Shown here in pieces: positions 17,210 to 26,434 of a DNA stretch of 64,000 nt; position 1 is the first letter of the stretch, and each line of letters opens with the position of its first letter. A program made the position numbers and the translations under genes. Source of the DNA: JAHEFT01 sp963766195 (GTDB lineage: Bacteria > Pseudomonadota > Gammaproteobacteria > Xanthomonadales > SZUA-36); NCBI GenBank assembly GCA_963766195.1, contig CAVXYY010000008.1:62001-126000 (forward strand), read 5' to 3'. The notes under the pieces were generated by a model. That model searched no databases. It was not told where the DNA came from and saw nothing but the letters and a program-made list of their open reading frames with translations.

Positions 17210-17333
17210 CTCATAATGATATATCCATGGCAATTCCAGCGACACCGGTCTTTACAAGTTTTCACAATGAACGCTCAATTTTCCGCCGCACTCGCTGTAC
17301 TATATGTGGCTCGCTCGGAGAAAGAGAGGATTG

Positions 17334-19256
17334 ATGGGGCTTAACTCCACCGCAAAAACCGTCATGGCAGTGCTGCTTTGCGGCCTGCTGCTGTCTGGTT
17401 GTGCGGGTACGGCGCGCGGTATCAAGTCCTCCGTCTACGTCGCCGACGAATCGCTTTCAGTGGTGGACGTCAGCCGGTCGCAAGCGGATGCGATGGTCGT
17501 TATCAGGTACCCGGCTGTAGTCGACGGGGACGCCCAGACGGCTTATTACAGGTCCTTCGAGCAGCACCCGATCGGCGGAACCCTGAAGGAGAAAAACCGG
17601 GTCCAGCAGGAAGCCGACCGCGTGGCGCAGTCGATCATCGCCAAGTCGAACTATTTCGCCATGTCCCTGTACCGCGAATTGCGGGACAGGTTACCGGAAA
17701 ACTCGGTTCTGCTTTCTCCGCACATGATCGTTCTCGACGATCAAGGCCAGCTTTCCAGTGAGCCCCTGCTGGCATCCGAGCAGATCCCAAGCGTCGTCAC
17801 GATCGATTTCAATGTGTACAGTTTTCCCGATCCCCGGGAAATGATGAATTCCGAGCCACTGACGTTTGGCGACATCGTGACGCCGCTTTTCGTGGTGCAC
17901 TCGAACCGCTGGTTGCGTCCCCCGACCAACGGCCTGCTGTTGTCCAGCGATCCCCTGGTGTTAGCCGCCTGGAACCAGTCGGAGCAGGAGGCCGGCAAGC
18001 AGTTGCATGCCCGGCTGAACGGTTCGGCAACGATGGATCCCCGGCCCCTGGATTTCGTGTCATTCCTCCAGGCCGGTTACCGGGAGCCGCCGGATTTGCC
18101 CTTGAAAAGCGCCGGCGATTCGCGGCGCGATATCGTGGCTGTCGAGATGCACCCGCTGGAAAAAATCCGCATGGACGGGGACATCGTGGCCGGCCTGGCG
18201 GCGGACTCGTCCATCGACCCTTTCGCGGAAGATTTTGTGAAGGGTGCAGCCACCCGCATAGTAGCTGCACTGAACCGGGCAAATCATGACCGGGCGACCT
18301 TTTTTACCCGCCAGATTGCCCTGAGCCGGTTTGATCCGGTGCTGGGCGAAGCGTTTCTGTCCCGCTCACGCGAAGAAGATATGCGCGTCAGGCTGCAGAT
18401 GGGCGAGACCCTGATTGCCGCCGAGAAAAAATTTTTGTCGGCCCAGTCCGAAAGCCTGTACGAGGGTGCTTATGCGGGGGTATACGGTGACCAGATGCGG
18501 GAAATGCTGGCAGCCGAGTACCGTTTGCTCGAAGATCGGCGGGACCTCGCCCACGACCAGAATCTGAGCGCAGTGCTGGCCGTGGTCGCGTTGGCGGGAG
18601 CTGTCTACATCGGCAGCAGTGACAGCAGTAACTTCCTGGCGTCCGAGACGATGTCAAACGTCGCCCTGCTGACGTCGATCTGGGCGATGAATTCGGCTTT
18701 CATGACCCATGCCGAGTCAAAAACGGTGGGGGAGAATTTCCTGATCCAGATGGCCCCGGCCATCAACCGCCAGGTCTCGGTTCAGGTAGAATGGATGGAA
18801 TCGCGGCAGGAAATCTCGGCCCGGGATTTTACCGAATTCCGCGCAAAGACACTGGCCCTGTACCAGTCGAGTGCGCGATCGATTTCCAGCGGAGCTTTTG
18901 ATCCCGGTTGTCGCTTTGACTTTCCCGGTTTGGAGCAGAATGGGCGGTGGTTCGGCCCCTGTCTCAACGGCCTGGGCGTTTCCAGCGGTTATGGCCTGGT
19001 GCTGGACGACCAGGGAACGGTCATTGAATATCTTGGGCTGGCCGAATCGGGACTGGCAGACGGCGTGGGCGCCATGATTGTTCACTTGCCGGGTAAAACA
19101 GGCGCGACATACTACGAAGGCGCTTTCAGCCGGGGTTTGCCCCACGGCGTGGTCCGGGTCGAAGCGCCCGGCCGTAAGCCCCGGGTCAGAAGGTATCTCG
19201 CCGGCGTGGACGCAGGGTCGGCGGACTCTGACCAATTGAAGATGGTTCAGTTTTAG
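17334..19256 (+). CDS. Lipoprotein of unknown function, tandem paralogue 1
   Basis: 640 residues starting with a type II signal peptide: a hydrophobic core and lipobox LLSGC with Cys23, then AGTARG. No known family comes to mind. Features shared with the next gene include VIRYPA, SIIAKSNYFAMSLYREL, EQIPSVVTIDFNVYSFPDP, PLTFGDIVTPLFVVHSNRWL, PTNGLLLSSDPL, and NHDRATFF. Around residues 415-460 is a hydrophobic segment (LSAVLAVVALAGAVYIG), so the protein may cross or insert in a membrane. The last 90 residues resemble MORN-type repeats (GRWFGPCLNG, YEGAFSRGLPHGVVRV). AGAGAGGA precedes ATG 17334. First gene of a three-gene operon; likely outer-membrane or periplasmic. Confidence 0.82.
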   Translation: MGLNSTAKTVMAVLLCGLLLSGCAGTARGIKSSVYVADESLSVVDVSRSQADAMVVIRYPAVVDGDAQTAYYRSFEQHPIGGTLKEKNRVQQEADRVAQSIIAKSNYFAMSLYRELRDRLPENSVLLSPHMIVLDDQGQLSSEPLLASEQIPSVVTIDFNVYSFPDPREMMNSEPLTFGDIVTPLFVVHSNRWLRPPTNGLLLSSDPLVLAAWNQSEQEAGKQLHARLNGSATMDPRPLDFVSFLQAGYREPPDLPLKSAGDSRRDIVAVEMHPLEKIRMDGDIVAGLAADSSIDPFAEDFVKGAATRIVAALNRANHDRATFFTRQIALSRFDPVLGEAFLSRSREEDMRVRLQMGETLIAAEKKFLSAQSESLYEGAYAGVYGDQMREMLAAEYRLLEDRRDLAHDQNLSAVLAVVALAGAVYIGSSDSSNFLASETMSNVALLTSIWAMNSAFMTHAESKTVGENFLIQMAPAINRQVSVQVEWMESRQEISARDFTEFRAKTLALYQSSARSISSGAFDPGCRFDFPGLEQNGRWFGPCLNGLGVSSGYGLVLDDQGTVIEYLGLAESGLADGVGAMIVHLPGKTGATYYEGAFSRGLPHGVVRVEAPGRKPRVRRYLAGVDAGSADSDQLKMVQF

Positions 19257-19278
19257 TGGGTTTTTGGGTGGAGTTGCT

Positions 19279-21201
19279 GTGAAGATTTCAACGCTGATCA
19301 TTGCCGGTTTGAGCCTGGTGCTCGGAGCGATGCTGGTGTCCGGCTGCGCCGGAACCGCGCGTGGCTCCAAGTCGTCGGTATTCACCGATTATGATGAGGT
19401 TGAATTGGTCGATTACAGCCTCTCCAAAGCGAGCGCCCTGGTCATCATCAGGTACCCGGCAATCATCCATGAAGATGCGGAAGAGCCTTATTTTCACGCT
19501 TTTTCGCTCAACGCGATCGGCGGCGAAGTTCCGCCGGCCAACCGGACGAAAAAGGTCACCACTCGCATTGCGCAATCGATCCTTACCAAGTCCAATTATT
19601 ACGTGATGTCCCTGTACCGGGAACTACAAAAAGAACTGCCGGAGAACACGGTTCTGCTGTCACCACACATCATTCTCTGGGACAGGGATCGCGGCATTTA
19701 CAGCCGGCCCATCCTGGCGACTGAACAGATACCAAGCGTGCTGACGGTGGACTTTAACGTCTACTCCTACCCGGACCCCACCGCGTTGATGGACTCGCCG
19801 CCGGTCACCTTCGGCGACCTGGTGACGCCGCTTTTCGTGGTGCAGGGTGACCGTTGGCTGCAAGCCCCGACCAATGGCCTGCTGCTCTCCAGCGACCCGC
19901 TGCTGCAAACCGCCTGGAACCTGGCCCGGCAAAAGGCCAATGCTGAAATCGAGGCAAAAACTGCCGGAACGGTATACAACGGGCAGCGCCCGCTGGATTT
20001 CATCGCGTTCCTCAACGGCCAGGGAAGGGACAGCCGGGATCTGCCGGTGAAAAGCGTGGGGAGTTCCCGCCTGGAAGTCATGGCCGTGGAGGAATACCCG
20101 CTCGAGAAAATCCAGATGGAAGGTGCCCTGCTGCAGAACCTGTCCGAAGATTATTCAGTGGATCCCTTTGCCGAGAGTTTCGTCAAGGGGGTTGCAGCGC
20201 GTATCAAGCAGGCCCTGAACGAAGTCAACCATGACCGGGCGACCTTTTTCGCCCGCCAGAACGCGTTGGCGCGTTTTGATCCCGAATTGGCGATCGCATT
20301 CCTGACGCGTTCCAGTGGCGAAAGTGTGCGGTCCAGGCTGCAATTGGCGGAAGCCCTGATCGAGGCCGAGAGAAAGTTCGTTTCAGCGCAGTCCCTGAGT
20401 ATTTACGATGGCGCATACCTCGGCGATTATGGCAACAAAATGCGGCAGATGATCGAGGGTGAGTATCGACTGCTCGAGAACCGCCGCACCGCGGCGCGCA
20501 AAGCCAACGCGGCCACCGCGGTGGCTGCGCTCGCCCTGATTGGAGCGGTTTACGCCGCTGCGGCTTCAGGCGCCGTGGGTGGAATCGCGATTCAGACTTT
20601 CTCGGGGGTCCTGGTCCTGGGTTCGCTCTGGGCGATGAGTTCCACGCTGGAAACCCGCGCGGAATCGGCCCAGATGTCCGAGCATTTCATGGCCCTGATT
20701 GCGCCGGCGCTGGAACGCCAGATATCTGTCCAGATGGAGTGGCTGGAATCAAAGGAGCGAATTTCCGCCATGGGTTTTGCCGAGTTCAGGAACAAGACAC
20801 TCACGCTGTACCAGTCGAGGGTGCGGTCCCTGGATCAGCGATACGAGGACAATTGTATTTTCTCACCCCCGGGCTTCAATGTCAGTGGCCGTTGGTACGG
20901 CTCCTGCCGCGACGGCCTGGCGAATGAGAGGGGGTATGGAGTAGTCATTGACAAATCCGGGAACTCGCTCGAATACCTGGGGGCTGCCAAAAACGGTGTG
21001 CCCTCGGGGATCGGCGGCATGATCGCGCGTTACGCCAACAGGAACGGTTCTTACTACTTTGAAGGCACATTCATAGACGGCCTGCCTGATGGAGTAGTCC
21101 TGGTCGAAGAGCCCGGCGGGCGTGCCCGGATCAGGGAATTCAGGGCCGGAAAAGATGTCGGAAGTGGGGCGGCTGACCAGTTACAGCCACTGACTTTCTG
21201 A
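19279..21201 (+). CDS. Lipoprotein of unknown function, tandem paralogue 2
   Basis: About 640 residues, co-linear with the preceding gene and plainly a duplicate. Lipobox LVSGC then AGTARGSKSSV, PLEKIQMEG (PLEKIRMDG in paralogue 1), VNHDRATFFARQNALARFDP, a central hydrophobic stretch (AAVAALALIGAVYAAAASGAVGG, broken here by Gly), and a MORN-like C-terminus (GRWYGSCRDG, YFEGTFIDGLPDGVVLV). I choose GTG 19279, because GGAG lies five bases upstream and it gives a compact lipoprotein signal; in-frame TTG 19264 would add five residues. The gap to paralogue 1 is 22 bases. The pair probably forms a hetero-oligomer or acts at two stages, but nothing in sequence settles this. Confidence 0.82.
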   Translation: MKISTLIIAGLSLVLGAMLVSGCAGTARGSKSSVFTDYDEVELVDYSLSKASALVIIRYPAIIHEDAEEPYFHAFSLNAIGGEVPPANRTKKVTTRIAQSILTKSNYYVMSLYRELQKELPENTVLLSPHIILWDRDRGIYSRPILATEQIPSVLTVDFNVYSYPDPTALMDSPPVTFGDLVTPLFVVQGDRWLQAPTNGLLLSSDPLLQTAWNLARQKANAEIEAKTAGTVYNGQRPLDFIAFLNGQGRDSRDLPVKSVGSSRLEVMAVEEYPLEKIQMEGALLQNLSEDYSVDPFAESFVKGVAARIKQALNEVNHDRATFFARQNALARFDPELAIAFLTRSSGESVRSRLQLAEALIEAERKFVSAQSLSIYDGAYLGDYGNKMRQMIEGEYRLLENRRTAARKANAATAVAALALIGAVYAAAASGAVGGIAIQTFSGVLVLGSLWAMSSTLETRAESAQMSEHFMALIAPALERQISVQMEWLESKERISAMGFAEFRNKTLTLYQSRVRSLDQRYEDNCIFSPPGFNVSGRWYGSCRDGLANERGYGVVIDKSGNSLEYLGAAKNGVPSGIGGMIARYANRNGSYYFEGTFIDGLPDGVVLVEEPGGRARIREFRAGKDVGSGAADQLQPLTF

Positions 21202-21214
21202 TCGCGGACCGAAA

Positions 21215-22006
21215 ATGAACACATCCACCAGAATACTGCTGTTATCTTTGCTGCTGGCTATCCTGGCGCCGCGAGACGGATATGCGGTATTTGATTTTGC
21301 GGCGATCGATGAACTGGCGCCCGGTGAACAATACCGTCAATTGAGTCTGCTGATGCTGGTTTCCGGCGGTGTTGATCCTGTACTGCTCGAGTCGCTTCAA
21401 CCGATTGTCGACAGCCATCCTGAGATTACCCAGGCCGGGCGTTCGAACCTCGCACTCGATGATTTCGTAACGCCCCTGGTGCGTATCGTCGACCAGGAAA
21501 CGTTGCTGGCCAACGCCGCGCAGATGTTCCGTTTCGCCCGCGGGAACAGCGCCGAAATACAGGACCGGATGACGGCAATCGCACGCACCAATCCGATCCT
21601 CATCAGTATGGTGGACGTCAACGCCATAGCCGCTGATGCGATCATCATCCGCAATGCAATCGCCGACAGCCTGGAGTATTCGAACGCCATCGGTAACCCG
21701 GATTCAGCGGAATTGCTGGAGGAATTCCGCGGCCAGACCGTCTACCTACGGAACATGATGGAATACAACATTTTCCAGCAGGAGCTGGCTGAAATTACCA
21801 ACCAGGCGATCCTCGACCTCGGTGGGCGGCTGGATGCATACCAGCGCATGTTTAACGAGGACGTCGATCCCGACCTGGTCAAGCGCAGGATCGAATCGGC
21901 GCAGATCATGAACCAACAGGCCGGTAACCGGTTTGAGGACCAGGCCATGATGAGGAACACCGAAATGTTGATGATGCTGATTCTTATGGAGAGCCAGGTG
22001 CATTGA
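21215..22006 (+). CDS. Secreted alpha-helical protein of unknown function
   Basis: 263 residues with a Sec signal peptide (ILLLSLLLAILAPRDGYA). The mature part is predicted mostly helical, acidic, and Met/Ile-rich at the end (MMRNTEMLMMLILMES). No known family. It follows the two lipoprotein paralogues by 13 bases, so it is almost certainly in their operon and may be their soluble periplasmic partner. It shares with them only a short DDFVTPLVRIV resembling their GDIVTPLFVV. Confidence 0.75.
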   Translation: MNTSTRILLLSLLLAILAPRDGYAVFDFAAIDELAPGEQYRQLSLLMLVSGGVDPVLLESLQPIVDSHPEITQAGRSNLALDDFVTPLVRIVDQETLLANAAQMFRFARGNSAEIQDRMTAIARTNPILISMVDVNAIAADAIIIRNAIADSLEYSNAIGNPDSAELLEEFRGQTVYLRNMMEYNIFQQELAEITNQAILDLGGRLDAYQRMFNEDVDPDLVKRRIESAQIMNQQAGNRFEDQAMMRNTEMLMMLILMESQVH

Positions 22007-22115
22007 TCCTCATGGCACCAGGTTTTGCTAATCTTTGATTCTCACCAGATAATGACCCCCATCCCTGATAATTACCCTCGGCGGAAGGTGCAACGATGTT
22101 ATGGAGTAAGCAGTC

Positions 22116-22571
22116 ATGATCACACTTACGGTAAACGGCGAATCCCGTCAGTATGACGGAGAAGGTGAAATGCCATTGCTTTGGTATTTGCGCGACGTGC
22201 TCGTGTTGACCGGCACGAAATACGCCTGTGGCAAAGGACTTTGCGGCGCCTGCACGGTACACCTGAACGGACAGGCCATCCGATCCTGCACGGTCGAAAT
22301 GAGCCGCCTGGACGGCGCCGCGATCACCACGATCGAGGGGCTGGGCGCCGCCGGCGAACACCCGCTGCAAATCGCCTGGGCCGCGCATAACGTTCCCCAG
22401 TGCGGCTATTGCCAGTCCGGACAGATCATGCAGGCAGCCGCCTTGCTGGCTGAAAACCCGAATCCGGATGATCAGCAAATTGACGACGCGATGAGCGGCG
22501 TAATCTGCCGCTGCGGCACCTACCAGAGAATTCGAGCAGCGATCTCGTCCGCTGCAGGTGGTGAGGTATGA
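22116..22571 (+). CDS. [2Fe-2S] subunit of isoquinoline 1-oxidoreductase-like Mo-hydroxylase (module 1)
   Basis: 151 residues with the two-cluster layout of xanthine-oxidase-family small subunits. The N-terminal plant-type ferredoxin site is CGKGLCGACTVHLNG with a later Cys (IRSCTVEM). The C-terminal cluster is CGYCQSGQIM with CRCGTYQRI. It passes electrons from the Mo cofactor to an acceptor. The next gene, for the Mo-binding subunit, overlaps its last four bases. IorA-type small subunits lack a separate FAD protein, and none is present here. Confidence 0.92.
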   Translation: MITLTVNGESRQYDGEGEMPLLWYLRDVLVLTGTKYACGKGLCGACTVHLNGQAIRSCTVEMSRLDGAAITTIEGLGAAGEHPLQIAWAAHNVPQCGYCQSGQIMQAAALLAENPNPDDQQIDDAMSGVICRCGTYQRIRAAISSAAGGEV

Positions 22572-24799
22572 AAACCATACGCCGTGTGAACCGGAGGGAT
22601 TTCCTCAAAACCGGTAGTGTGCTGGTCGTAGGCGTGTCGTTATTTGGCTGTGGCAAGGAAAAGATCCCGGTGCCGGTAAAGGCTTCACCGGCCGGACCCT
22701 GGTCGCCCGACGTATACGTCAGTTTCGATGCTGCAGGAACCGCCTTTATCATCTCGCACCGCAGCGAAATGGGCCAGGGTATCCGGACAGGTTTGCCGGC
22801 CGTGCTGGCTGACGAGATGGAAGCCGACTGGAGCCGCGTCAAGGTGGAACAGGCGATCGGTGATGCGAAGTACGGCAATCAGAACACCGACGGATCATGG
22901 TCGGTACGCGGCTTCATGCAGCGTATGCGTGAGGCGGGCGCCACCGTCAGGCTGATGCTCGAGCAATCGGCCGCGCAACAGTGGGGTGTCGATGTTGCAG
23001 AATGCAAGGCAAACTTCCACACCGTGGTGCATATTCCCACTGGCCGCGTGCTGGACTACAAGGACCTGGTGGCAGGTGCAGCCGCGCTTCCCGTTCCAGG
23101 CCCGGAATTGATCACGCTGAAATCACCCGACCAGTTCCGCTACATAGGAAAAGCACTGCCGATTGTTGATCTGCACGATATGACGCACGGCAGCGCGAAA
23201 TATGGTGCAGACACCCGCATCCCGGGAATGAAGTACGCGGTCATTGCCCGGCCTCCCGTGGTTTTTGGCAAGGTTAAGAGTTTCAATGCCGACAAAACCC
23301 TGGCGGTGGCGGGTGTAGAGCAGGTCATTGAATTGCCGGCGCTGGAAGCCCCGGCGTTGTTCAAGCCGCTCGGGGGAATCGCGGTCATCGCCAGCAACAG
23401 CTGGGCTGCACTGCGCGGCCGTGACCTGCTCGAGGTCGAATGGGAAGAGGGCGCCAATGCGGATTATGATTCGGCCGCATACAAACAGGTGCTGCTTGAA
23501 ACGGTCCGTCAACCCGGTGCCGCGTTGCGCGCGCAAGGCGATGTAAACACGGCACTCGACTCGGCCGAAAAGACGGTCGAGGCAGAATACTATGCGCCTC
23601 ATCTGGCCCACGCGCCGATGGAACCGCCCGCTGCGGTTGCATCGGTGACAGCGGATTTTTGTGAAATCTGGGCGCCGGTCCAGGACCCGCAGTCGCTGAT
23701 TCCGATGGCGGAAAAAGTCACCGGACTCAAGCCGGAGCAAATCCGGGTGAACGTCACGCTGTTGGGTGGCGCATTCGGCCGGAAATCGAAATGCGATTTT
23801 GTCGAGGAAGCCGTGCTACTGTCGAAGTTGCTGGCAGCGCCGGTGCTGGTCCAGTGGAGCCGCGAGGACGACATTCGGCACGACTTCTACCATTCGGTAA
23901 GTGCTCAGAGCCTCGCAGCGGGTATTGACGCAAGTGGCGCAGTGACCGGTTGGCGCCATCGTCTTGCCTATCCCAGCATCATGTCCACCTTCGATGCGTC
24001 GGCCAAAAAGGCTGGCGCGATGGAGGCCGGAATGGGCGCACTGAACATGCCTTATGCCATTTCAAATGTCAGTGTTGAAACAGGCGAGGCTGACGCAAAA
24101 GTGCGGATTGGCTGGTTACGTTCGGTGTGCAATATTTTCCAGTCGTTCGGCGTAAATTCGTTTACCGATGAAATCGCTTATGCCAGGGGCATGGATCCGA
24201 AGGACAACCTGCTCGATCTGCTTGGACCGGACCGTACGCTCGATTTCTCGGAGTTTGGGGTTGAAGCCGTCGAAAACTACACTTTTGAAACCGGACGTTT
24301 GCGCCAGGTCATTAACCGGGTTGCGGATGAGGCCGGCTGGGGGCGCAGTTTACCCGCCGGGCACGGCCTGGGCATTGCGGCGCAATACAGTTTCCTCAGC
24401 TACGTTGCGGCGGTGGTCGAAGTGGCGGTTGAGCCCGACGGCAGCTGGTCCGTTCCGCGCGTCGATATCGCGATTGACTGCGGACAGTATGTGAACCCGG
24501 ACCGGGTCCGGTCGCAACAGGAAGGAGCGGTTATTTTCGGCCTCAGCCTGGCGCGGGACAGCGAAATCACCGCGCTTGGCGGGCGTATCGTCCAGGGTAA
24601 TTTCAACGATTACCGGGTATTGCGTATTGGCATGACACCCGAAACCCGGGTTCACCTGGTCGAGAGCCAGGCGCCGCCGTCCGGCGTGGGTGAACCGGGG
24701 GTTCCACCCATTGCCCCGGCGCTGGCCAATGCCATTTTCGCAGCCACGGGTAACCGGTTCCGTGAATTGCCGCTGGGAAACTCGTTGAATGGCGTATAG
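22568..24799 (+). CDS. Molybdopterin-binding subunit of isoquinoline 1-oxidoreductase-like hydroxylase (module 1)
   Basis: 743 residues, IorB-like. A Tat-type leader (NRRDFLKTGSVLVVGVSLFGC) ends in a Cys that also fits a lipobox, so the complex is exported or membrane-anchored. Mo-cofactor region: SEMGQGIRTGLP near the start, LLGGAFGRKSKCD in the middle, and VGEPGVPPIAPALANAI at the end, whose Glu is the expected catalytic base. The substrate is unknown; relatives oxidise N-heterocycles or aldehydes. No C-terminal cytochrome domain is visible. It overlaps the next gene (gcvT) by 11 bases. Confidence 0.9.
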   Translation: MKTIRRVNRRDFLKTGSVLVVGVSLFGCGKEKIPVPVKASPAGPWSPDVYVSFDAAGTAFIISHRSEMGQGIRTGLPAVLADEMEADWSRVKVEQAIGDAKYGNQNTDGSWSVRGFMQRMREAGATVRLMLEQSAAQQWGVDVAECKANFHTVVHIPTGRVLDYKDLVAGAAALPVPGPELITLKSPDQFRYIGKALPIVDLHDMTHGSAKYGADTRIPGMKYAVIARPPVVFGKVKSFNADKTLAVAGVEQVIELPALEAPALFKPLGGIAVIASNSWAALRGRDLLEVEWEEGANADYDSAAYKQVLLETVRQPGAALRAQGDVNTALDSAEKTVEAEYYAPHLAHAPMEPPAAVASVTADFCEIWAPVQDPQSLIPMAEKVTGLKPEQIRVNVTLLGGAFGRKSKCDFVEEAVLLSKLLAAPVLVQWSREDDIRHDFYHSVSAQSLAAGIDASGAVTGWRHRLAYPSIMSTFDASAKKAGAMEAGMGALNMPYAISNVSVETGEADAKVRIGWLRSVCNIFQSFGVNSFTDEIAYARGMDPKDNLLDLLGPDRTLDFSEFGVEAVENYTFETGRLRQVINRVADEAGWGRSLPAGHGLGIAAQYSFLSYVAAVVEVAVEPDGSWSVPRVDIAIDCGQYVNPDRVRSQQEGAVIFGLSLARDSEITALGGRIVQGNFNDYRVLRIGMTPETRVHLVESQAPPSGVGEPGVPPIAPALANAIFAATGNRFRELPLGNSLNGV

Positions 24800-25877
24800 A
24801 ACACCGCTTTACGACACCCACGTGGCAGCCGGGGCCCGCCTGGTGAATTTTGCAGGTTGGGAAATGCCGATCAACTACGGCTCGCAAATCGAAGAACATC
24901 ATCATGTCCGCGCTGATGCCGGCATGTTCGATGTGTCTCACATGACCGTGGTTGACATCCAGGGGCTGGAAGCACGGGAATTCCTGTCCCACCTGCTGGC
25001 CAACGACGTGGCAAAACTGCAAACGCCGGGCAAAGCCCTGTACAGCTGCATGCTGAACGAATCGGGTGGTGTGCTGGATGATCTGATCGCTTATTACTTT
25101 GCTGAAGACTGGTTCCGGCTTGTGGTCAATGCGGCGACACGGGACAAGGGCCTGGCCTGGCTGGAAAGGCAGAGCGCCGGCTTCAGTATTGCAGTGACTG
25201 AACATCACGAGATGGCCATCATCGCCGTGCAGGGCCCGCAGGCAAGGGAAAAAGTTCATTCCCTGGTATCCGGCGAAGAGGCCCGGGCTTTGGCTGAACT
25301 CAAACCGTTCAACGTGCGCATGGCCGGGGAGTTGTGTGTCGCGTGCACCGGCTATACCGGCGAAGACGGCTACGAAATCATGCTCCCGGGATTGCAGGCC
25401 GAAGCCTTTTGGCGCCGATTGCTGGCTGCAGGGGTTGCGCCGTGCGGGCTTGGCGCCCGGGACACCCTGCGGCTTGAAGCGGGCATGAATCTTTATGGAC
25501 AGGACATGGACGAAGACGTCACGCCGCTGGTTTCAGGCCTTTCCTGGACAGTTGTCATGAACGATGACCGTGATTTTATCGGCCGGGCGGCGCTGGAGAA
25601 GCAAAAGCTGGAGGGTGTTCCCCAAAAACTCGTCGGCCTGGTGCTTGAGGACCGTGGCGTGCTCCGCCCCGGGCAGATCGTCGTGACCGCATCGGGGGAG
25701 GGCGTGACCACCAGTGGCGGTTTTTCGCCGACGCTGCAAAAAGCCATAGCCCTGGCCCGGGTTCCGGCCAGGGCCGGGGACTCCTGCGAGGTGGAAATCC
25801 GGGGTAAATATCTGAAAGCCCGGATCGTGAAGCCTCCTTTTGTCCGCAACGGCAAAGTATGCGAAGGTATTCTCTAG
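24789..25877 (+). CDS. gcvT: Glycine cleavage system T protein (aminomethyltransferase)
   Basis: Takes the aminomethyl group from lipoyl-H-protein and passes the methylene to tetrahydrofolate, releasing ammonia. 362 residues, close to the 364 of E. coli. MAYRTPLYDTHVAAGARLVNFAGWEMP is the family start, followed by SHMTVVDIQG, NDVAKLQTPGKALYSCMLNESGG, TGYTGEDGYEI, and the folate-binding region ARDTLRLEAGMNLYGQDMDE. ATG 24789 lies inside the preceding Mo-hydroxylase gene, so translation may be coupled. gcvH follows after 102 bases; gcvP is not in the window. Confidence 0.95.
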   Translation: MAYRTPLYDTHVAAGARLVNFAGWEMPINYGSQIEEHHHVRADAGMFDVSHMTVVDIQGLEAREFLSHLLANDVAKLQTPGKALYSCMLNESGGVLDDLIAYYFAEDWFRLVVNAATRDKGLAWLERQSAGFSIAVTEHHEMAIIAVQGPQAREKVHSLVSGEEARALAELKPFNVRMAGELCVACTGYTGEDGYEIMLPGLQAEAFWRRLLAAGVAPCGLGARDTLRLEAGMNLYGQDMDEDVTPLVSGLSWTVVMNDDRDFIGRAALEKQKLEGVPQKLVGLVLEDRGVLRPGQIVVTASGEGVTTSGGFSPTLQKAIALARVPARAGDSCEVEIRGKYLKARIVKPPFVRNGKVCEGIL

Positions 25878-25979
25878 CTGTCTCGTCCGCGCAAAATTGA
25901 TCAGAGGCTCCCTATCGGACCGTGACTTTTACACCGGCAGTGCTAGAATGATTTGCGACCCACATCAAGGTGAAAAACA

Positions 25980-26366
25980 ATGAGTGATATTCCAGCCGAA
26001 CTGCTATACAGGGAAAGCCATGAATGGGTGCGGGACGAAGGCAATGGCGTAGTCGTTGTCGGTATTTCCGACCACGCACAGGCTGCGCTTGGCGACATGG
26101 TGTATGTCGAACTGCCCGAGCCCGGTATGAGTTATGAGCAGGGCGAACCCTGTGCCGTCGTTGAATCAGTCAAAGCCGCTTCGGACGCTTACGCACCGGT
26201 ATCCGGTGAGATCATCGAAAATAACAGCGCGCTGGAGGATTCCCCTGAACTGGTAAACAACGATCCTTATGGGGATGGCTGGCTATTCATGGTACAAATG
26301 TCGAAACCCGAGGAACTGGACGGCCTGCTCACGGCCGAGGCGTACGCTGAACTTCAGGACGAATAA
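25980..26366 (+). CDS. gcvH: Glycine cleavage system H protein
   Basis: Lipoyl carrier of the glycine cleavage complex. 128 residues, normal length. The lipoylation site is Lys65 in VVESVKAASDAYAP. N-terminal LLYRESHEWVR and the C-terminal NNDPYGDGWLFMVQ are family signatures. GTG(A) spacing and AAGGTG upstream of ATG 25980 support the start. A palindromic repeat begins four bases after its TAA. Confidence 0.97.
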   Translation: MSDIPAELLYRESHEWVRDEGNGVVVVGISDHAQAALGDMVYVELPEPGMSYEQGEPCAVVESVKAASDAYAPVSGEIIENNSALEDSPELVNNDPYGDGWLFMVQMSKPEELDGLLTAEAYAELQDE

Positions 26367-26369
26367 TTT

Positions 26370-26434
26370 GTAGGAGCGGCCCATGGCCGCGATTTTTTTG
26401 ATCAACCATATCGCGGGCCATGGCCCGCTCCTAC
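26370..26434. repeat. REP-like palindromic repeat between convergent gcvH and purC
   Basis: gtaggagcggcccatggccgcgat and its inverse atcgcgggccatggcccgctcctac flank about 16 bases. Here the inner sequence is the ggcccatggcc variant in both arms, so the arms match each other rather than the other copies. The right arm gives purC its TAG stop. The hairpin lies between convergent genes, a position suited to a bidirectional terminator. Confidence 0.88.

Noticed and set aside
25878..25979. Possible glycine riboswitch before gcvH
   Set aside because: Only 102 bases and without the conserved core sequence.
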